Source of the DNA: Candidatus Pacearchaeota archaeon RBG_13_36_9
Lineage (GTDB): Archaea; Nanobdellota; Nanobdellia; Pacearchaeales; GW2011-AR1
Length of the DNA: 14,664 nt
Assembly (NCBI GenBank): GCA_001786395.1
Contig: MFWN01000021.1
Coordinates: forward strand, 2,397 to 17,060
Direction: 5' to 3'
The position numbers were made by a program, and so were the translations under genes. Positions 13,104 to 14,664 of the stretch are shown here, piece after piece. The first letter of the stretch is position 1, and every line of letters starts with the position of its first letter. The notes beneath the pieces were generated by a model. It ran no database searches, was not told the origin of the DNA, and saw nothing but the letters and a program-made list of their open reading frames with translations.

Positions 13104-13348
13104 TTAATGAGATAAAAGAGAGCGATAATTTTAAGCAGATATTTAGAAAACTTGATGAGAGTGTGAGAGCAAAGGTTAAGAAGTTAATTCTGAAGATTAT
13201 AGAAAATCCTGAAATCGGGAAGCCGATGAGGCATAATAGGAAAGGGACAAGAGAAGTTTATGCCAAGCCTTTTAGGCTGTCTTACGCTTATTTTCCAGCT
13301 GAAAATAAAGTCACCTTTTTGGACTTGTATCATAAGGATGGGCAGTGA
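13097..13348 (+). CDS. RelE/ParE-superfamily toxin
   Basis: An 83-residue basic protein of the RelE/ParE fold, predicted to cut mRNA on the ribosome or, if ParE-like, to poison gyrase. Helices near 8-37 (SDNFKQIFRKLDESVRAKVK) precede the strands. The C-terminal half has the typical order KPMRHNRKGTREVYAKPFRL, SYAYFP, KVTFLDLYHKDGQ, with R45, R52 and R60 and the final Y78-H79-K80 as likely catalytic or RNA-contact residues. This C-terminal pattern fits RelE-type RNases better than ParE. It begins inside the antitoxin gene, and its TGA overlaps the GTG of a 30-residue membrane peptide. Confidence 0.87.
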   Translation: MVVNEIKESDNFKQIFRKLDESVRAKVKKLILKIIENPEIGKPMRHNRKGTREVYAKPFRLSYAYFPAENKVTFLDLYHKDGQ

Positions 13349-13437
13349 TAAAATTAAATAATAAAAAATCACCCTTTTTTATTGCATTTTCATTAATTGC
13401 AGGGATTTTGTTAGTTATTCTATTGGGCATGCTGTAA
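13345..13437 (+). CDS. 30-residue single-TM peptide coupled to the toxin gene
   Basis: GTG at 13345 overlaps the toxin TGA (GTGA), and AAGGATGG just upstream can serve as ribosome binding site. The peptide has a short basic N-terminus (MIKLNNKKS) and one hydrophobic segment (PFFIAFSLIAGILLVILLGM), ending at TAA 13435-13437. This is a typical small membrane peptide. It would be the third gene of the toxin-antitoxin operon. The role is unknown: membrane-acting toxin, accessory factor or an unrelated micro-protein are all possible. The overlap, the ribosome site and the composition together argue against chance, but so short an ORF remains uncertain. Confidence 0.5.
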   Translation: MIKLNNKKSPFFIAFSLIAGILLVILLGML

Positions 13438-13456
13438 AATGAAAATGAGCATTAAG

Positions 13457-13464
13457 TATATAAA
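13457..13464 (+). promoter_or_regulatory. TATA box of anchored protein B
   Basis: TATATAAA is centred 25.5 bp before ATG 13486, which decides that start over the TTG at 13480. Confidence 0.65.
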
Positions 13465-13485
13465 CTTCTTTTTATTGTATTGGTT

Positions 13486-14037
13486 ATGGTAAAAAAGAGG
13501 AACAGTCAATGTAAGGTCTGGATTGCTTTAGGAGCTTTGTTAATTCTTTTTTTGGCCATATTGTTGTTAAGATTTACTTTTAGTTGCACTATTCCGGCAG
13601 GAGATGGGGCGACTGAAGGATTGGCGTCTATGGGCCCTGGTGCCCTGATAGATAGGATTTTCAAGCAAGATGAGAGATGCAGAGTGATTGGAATAGACAT
13701 AGCTACTAATGAACTAGTAGTTTCATGTTTTTATGGGACTCGCGTTGAAAATACAAAAATCAAGCAAGAAGAGGAAGTAACAAATATACGCATCTTAGCA
13801 AAAGAAGAAATTTATCTTGGGGGAACTTTTACAGGGGAGGAGTATAACAGAGACGGATATTATGTTGGAAAATACAACAAAGATTTTAAGTATAACGACA
13901 ATGCAGATATATTCTGGAAAGTTGAAGTTGGCTTAAACGGAAGCACTTTAGAGTACTGCAGCATGAGAGATCAGGAATATGCAGATACAAGCAGAACAAA
14001 AGAAGAATGCCAGTCTTTGTATATTGACATCCGATAG
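13486..14037 (+). CDS. N-terminally anchored protein with conserved Cys residues, copy B
   Basis: A 183-residue paralogue of the protein at 11783-12286. A basic start (MVKKRNSQCK) precedes one hydrophobic segment (about 11-33); C34 follows in a FSC context that loosely resembles a lipobox. A linker (about 35-60) is longer than in copy A. The shared region has C65, C81, C158 and C175, aligned with the four Cys of copy A. The last 40 or so residues are the same in both, with 119 bp of nearly identical DNA, whereas the middle (TRVENTKIKQEEEVTNIRIL) is diverged. It probably acts at the cell surface; no family is recognised. ATG 13486 is preferred because of the TATA box. Confidence 0.8.
   Translation: MVKKRNSQCKVWIALGALLILFLAILLLRFTFSCTIPAGDGATEGLASMGPGALIDRIFKQDERCRVIGIDIATNELVVSCFYGTRVENTKIKQEEEVTNIRILAKEEIYLGGTFTGEEYNRDGYYVGKYNKDFKYNDNADIFWKVEVGLNGSTLEYCSMRDQEYADTSRTKEECQSLYIDIR
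13912..14030 (+). repeat. Direct repeat, copy 2 (3' end of anchored-protein gene)
   Basis: Matches 12161-12279 with one mismatch (A13995). Confidence 0.85.
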
Positions 14038-14048
14038 TTTTTAATGCA

Positions 14049-14092
14049 ATAAATTTTAAAAAGGCAGTCTTAGTAGCAAGAGCATGGGAAAA
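14049..14092 (+). repeat. Direct repeat of promoter and start codon, copy 2
   Basis: Matches 12301-12344 with one mismatch. The TATA TTTTAAAA (14054-14061) is again 26.5 bp before an ATG, at 14084. Confidence 0.8.
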
Positions 14093-14140
14093 AATAGTTA
14101 TTCAGCAGCGGTTTCAAAGCATCATAAAATGGCAGCATAA
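14084..14140 (+). CDS. 18-residue micro-ORF, remnant or micro-protein behind the duplicated promoter
   Basis: ATG 14084 opens an 18-codon frame (MGKNSYSAAVSKHHKMAA) ending at TAA 14138-14140. The promoter, start codon and first three residues are those of the 149-residue gene at 12336, but the sequence then diverges. It is probably a truncated copy of that gene left after duplication, or a micro-protein kept by its promoter. The short length makes a functional product uncertain. Confidence 0.35.
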   Translation: MGKNSYSAAVSKHHKMAA

Positions 14141-14152
14141 AAAACAAATAAC

Positions 14153-14160
14153 TTTATTAA
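14153..14160 (+). promoter_or_regulatory. TATA box of second small 2-TM gene
   Basis: TTTATTAA is centred 25.5 bp before ATG 14182. Confidence 0.55.
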
Positions 14161-14181
14161 TATCTTTTCTTTTGTTGTAAG

Positions 14182-14379
14182 ATGATGCCGCAAAGAATAG
14201 CTGCTGTTATTTTTGCAGTTTTAGGGCTAGTTACTGCTTTATTTGCGCATAGAATAACTGGAAATGTTGTGGGGATTTCTGGTGCTAACTTGCTTGGGAT
14301 TTTGGCAGGGGTGTTCTTTCTAATTGCAGGGGCTTTGCTGGGAATTAGGAAAAAAGTCAGTGATAAACTGGTTAAATAA
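14182..14379 (+). CDS. 65-residue 2-TM protein with ITGNVVG motif
   Basis: A short hydrophobic hairpin: segment one about 5-24 (IAAVIFAVLGLVTALFAHRI), then TGNVVGISG, then segment two about 35-54 (NLLGILAGVFFLIAGALLGI), and a basic tail (RKKVSDKLVK). Size and motif order match the protein at 7467-7658. The function is unknown; such hairpins often sit in membrane complexes. A second ATG directly follows the first. It is probably leaderless and transcribed alone. It converges on a 36-residue acidic ORF 13 bases downstream. Confidence 0.75.
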   Translation: MMPQRIAAVIFAVLGLVTALFAHRITGNVVGISGANLLGILAGVFFLIAGALLGIRKKVSDKLVK

Positions 14380-14392
14380 GAATAAAGCCTTT

Positions 14393-14503
14393 TTAGTCTG
14401 TTTCTTCGTCGTCTTCATCTTCGTCATTCTCTTCATCAGAAATCATCCACTTCCAGCTCTTAAAAGTGGGATTTTCATTATCAGAACAGTCTAACTTTCG
14501 CAT
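14393..14503 (-). CDS. 36-residue acidic protein, unrecognised
   Basis: ATG 14503 opens a 36-codon frame ending at TAA 14393-14395. The N-terminal half has C6 and an aromatic FKSWKWM motif (14-20); the rest is almost all Asp and Glu (ISDEENDEDEDDEETD). Aromatic patch plus acidic tail is an uncommon chance composition. A TATA-like GTATTATATAC lies about 41 bp upstream, implying a short leader, but no Shine-Dalgarno site is seen. It may be a very small real gene or the end of a decayed one. Confidence 0.42.
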   Translation of the reverse strand: MRKLDCSDNENPTFKSWKWMISDEENDEDEDDEETD

Positions 14504-14538
14504 TTTATCTAAAAGTATAGTTCAAGGAGGTAAAAGAA

Positions 14539-14564
14539 GTATATAATACTAAAGTATATACTTT
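14539..14564. promoter_or_regulatory. Adjacent AT-rich dyads
   Basis: AGTATATAATACT (14539-14551) has perfect 5-base arms around ATA, and AAAGTATATACTTT (14551-14564) is a perfect 14-bp palindrome. They lie upstream of the 36-residue minus-strand ORF and overlap its likely TATA box, so they are a possible promoter plus operator. Confidence 0.4.
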
Positions 14565-14619
14565 TTAGGCTTGAAAAGAAGAAAATAAGGCAAACTAAAA
14601 TCTAGAGTTTGGGACAGGA

Positions 14620-14664
14620 TTAAGACCTAGTCTTTAATTTTTTTAATAAGCTTTCTGCAGTACC
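14620..14664 (-). CDS. Possible C-terminal end of a gene cut by the right window edge
   Basis: On the minus strand a frame enters from the right edge and reads GTAESLLKKLKTRS before TAA at 14620-14622. The composition is that of a helical protein end, but 14 residues cannot identify it. The same bases form a weak hairpin followed by a T-run on the plus strand, which is an alternative reading. Confidence 0.3.
   Translation of the reverse strand, partial: GTAESLLKKLKTRS

Noticed and set aside
14520..14531. GTTCAAGGAGGT resembles the CsrA high-affinity RNA consensus (about 10 of 12 positions) and suggested a CsrA target.
   Set aside because: It is on the plus strand, while the only plausible transcript there is minus-strand, and no plus-strand gene starts just after it. 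AAGGAGGT is also simply a good Shine-Dalgarno sequence.
14621..14645. Plus-strand terminator: AAGAC-CTA-GTCTT stem followed by a T-run.
   Set aside because: The stem is only five pairs and the same bases read as the end of a plausible minus-strand gene. Either is possible, so no terminator was called.
1..14664. CRISPR array, tRNA, rRNA, insertion sequence or prophage.
   Set aside because: Reading both strands showed no regularly spaced repeats, cloverleaf or CCA-type ends, transposase motifs or phage structural genes. The only long repeats are the two duplicated blocks near the right end.

Overview
The window looks like a compact, AT-rich archaeal chromosome segment. Four things point to Archaea: two TrmB-type transcriptional regulators, a FANCM/Hef-type repair helicase with a separate XPF/ERCC4-type nuclease, a PRC-barrel protein, and promoter architecture. 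At least fourteen genes have a TATA box (TTTAAATA, TTTATAAA or TATATAAA types) centred about 24-28 bp before their ATG, so most first genes of operons are probably leaderless. Very short spacing, many tiny membrane proteins and many orphan genes suggest a DPANN-type lineage (Woesearchaeota/Pacearchaeota-like), but this is an inference. No rRNA, tRNA, CRISPR array, insertion sequence or gene-free stretch over 300 bases was seen.

Layout. 1-1300: the end of an unrecognised gene converges on a two-gene minus-strand unit, a 4-TM membrane protein coupled by ATGA to an XPF/ERCC4 nuclease. 1300-2860: two tandem endonuclease/exonuclease/phosphatase (EEP) paralogues, the second broken by a frameshift at an A7G6 tract. 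2878-4050: a TrmB-like regulator with a near-perfect 19-bp dyad beside its TATA box, and a small 2-TM protein. 4080-6400: the Hef-like helicase, which together with the nuclease 3.2 kb away would make up a split Hef, then an S2P/M50-like membrane protein that has lost its HExxH zinc site. 6400-7660: a PRC-barrel protein and two small membrane proteins. 7655-9450: a ribbon-helix-helix regulator divergent from a putative HExxxH metallopeptidase operon, with an inverted repeat between them. 9447-11212: a second TrmB-like regulator divergent from an unrecognised 322-residue protein. 11230-11631: a CsrA domain, normally bacterial, fused to a cysteine-rich tail. 11783-14140: a duplicated cassette of an N-terminally anchored Cys-containing protein plus a downstream 'MGK' gene, with an AbrB/RelE-type toxin-antitoxin pair and a 30-residue membrane peptide between the copies. 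14182-14664: a small 2-TM protein, a 36-residue acidic protein and a possible partial gene at the right edge.

The most unusual element is the CsrA-like protein. All of the conserved CsrA core can be read in it, it sits in an archaeal context with a TATA-driven leaderless promoter, and it carries a Cys-rich tail. Its upstream promoter element is shared with the neighbouring TrmB-like gene, which suggests a small local regulon. The second theme is dense local regulation: four separate dyads or inverted repeats lie at promoters of genes encoding DNA-binding proteins.
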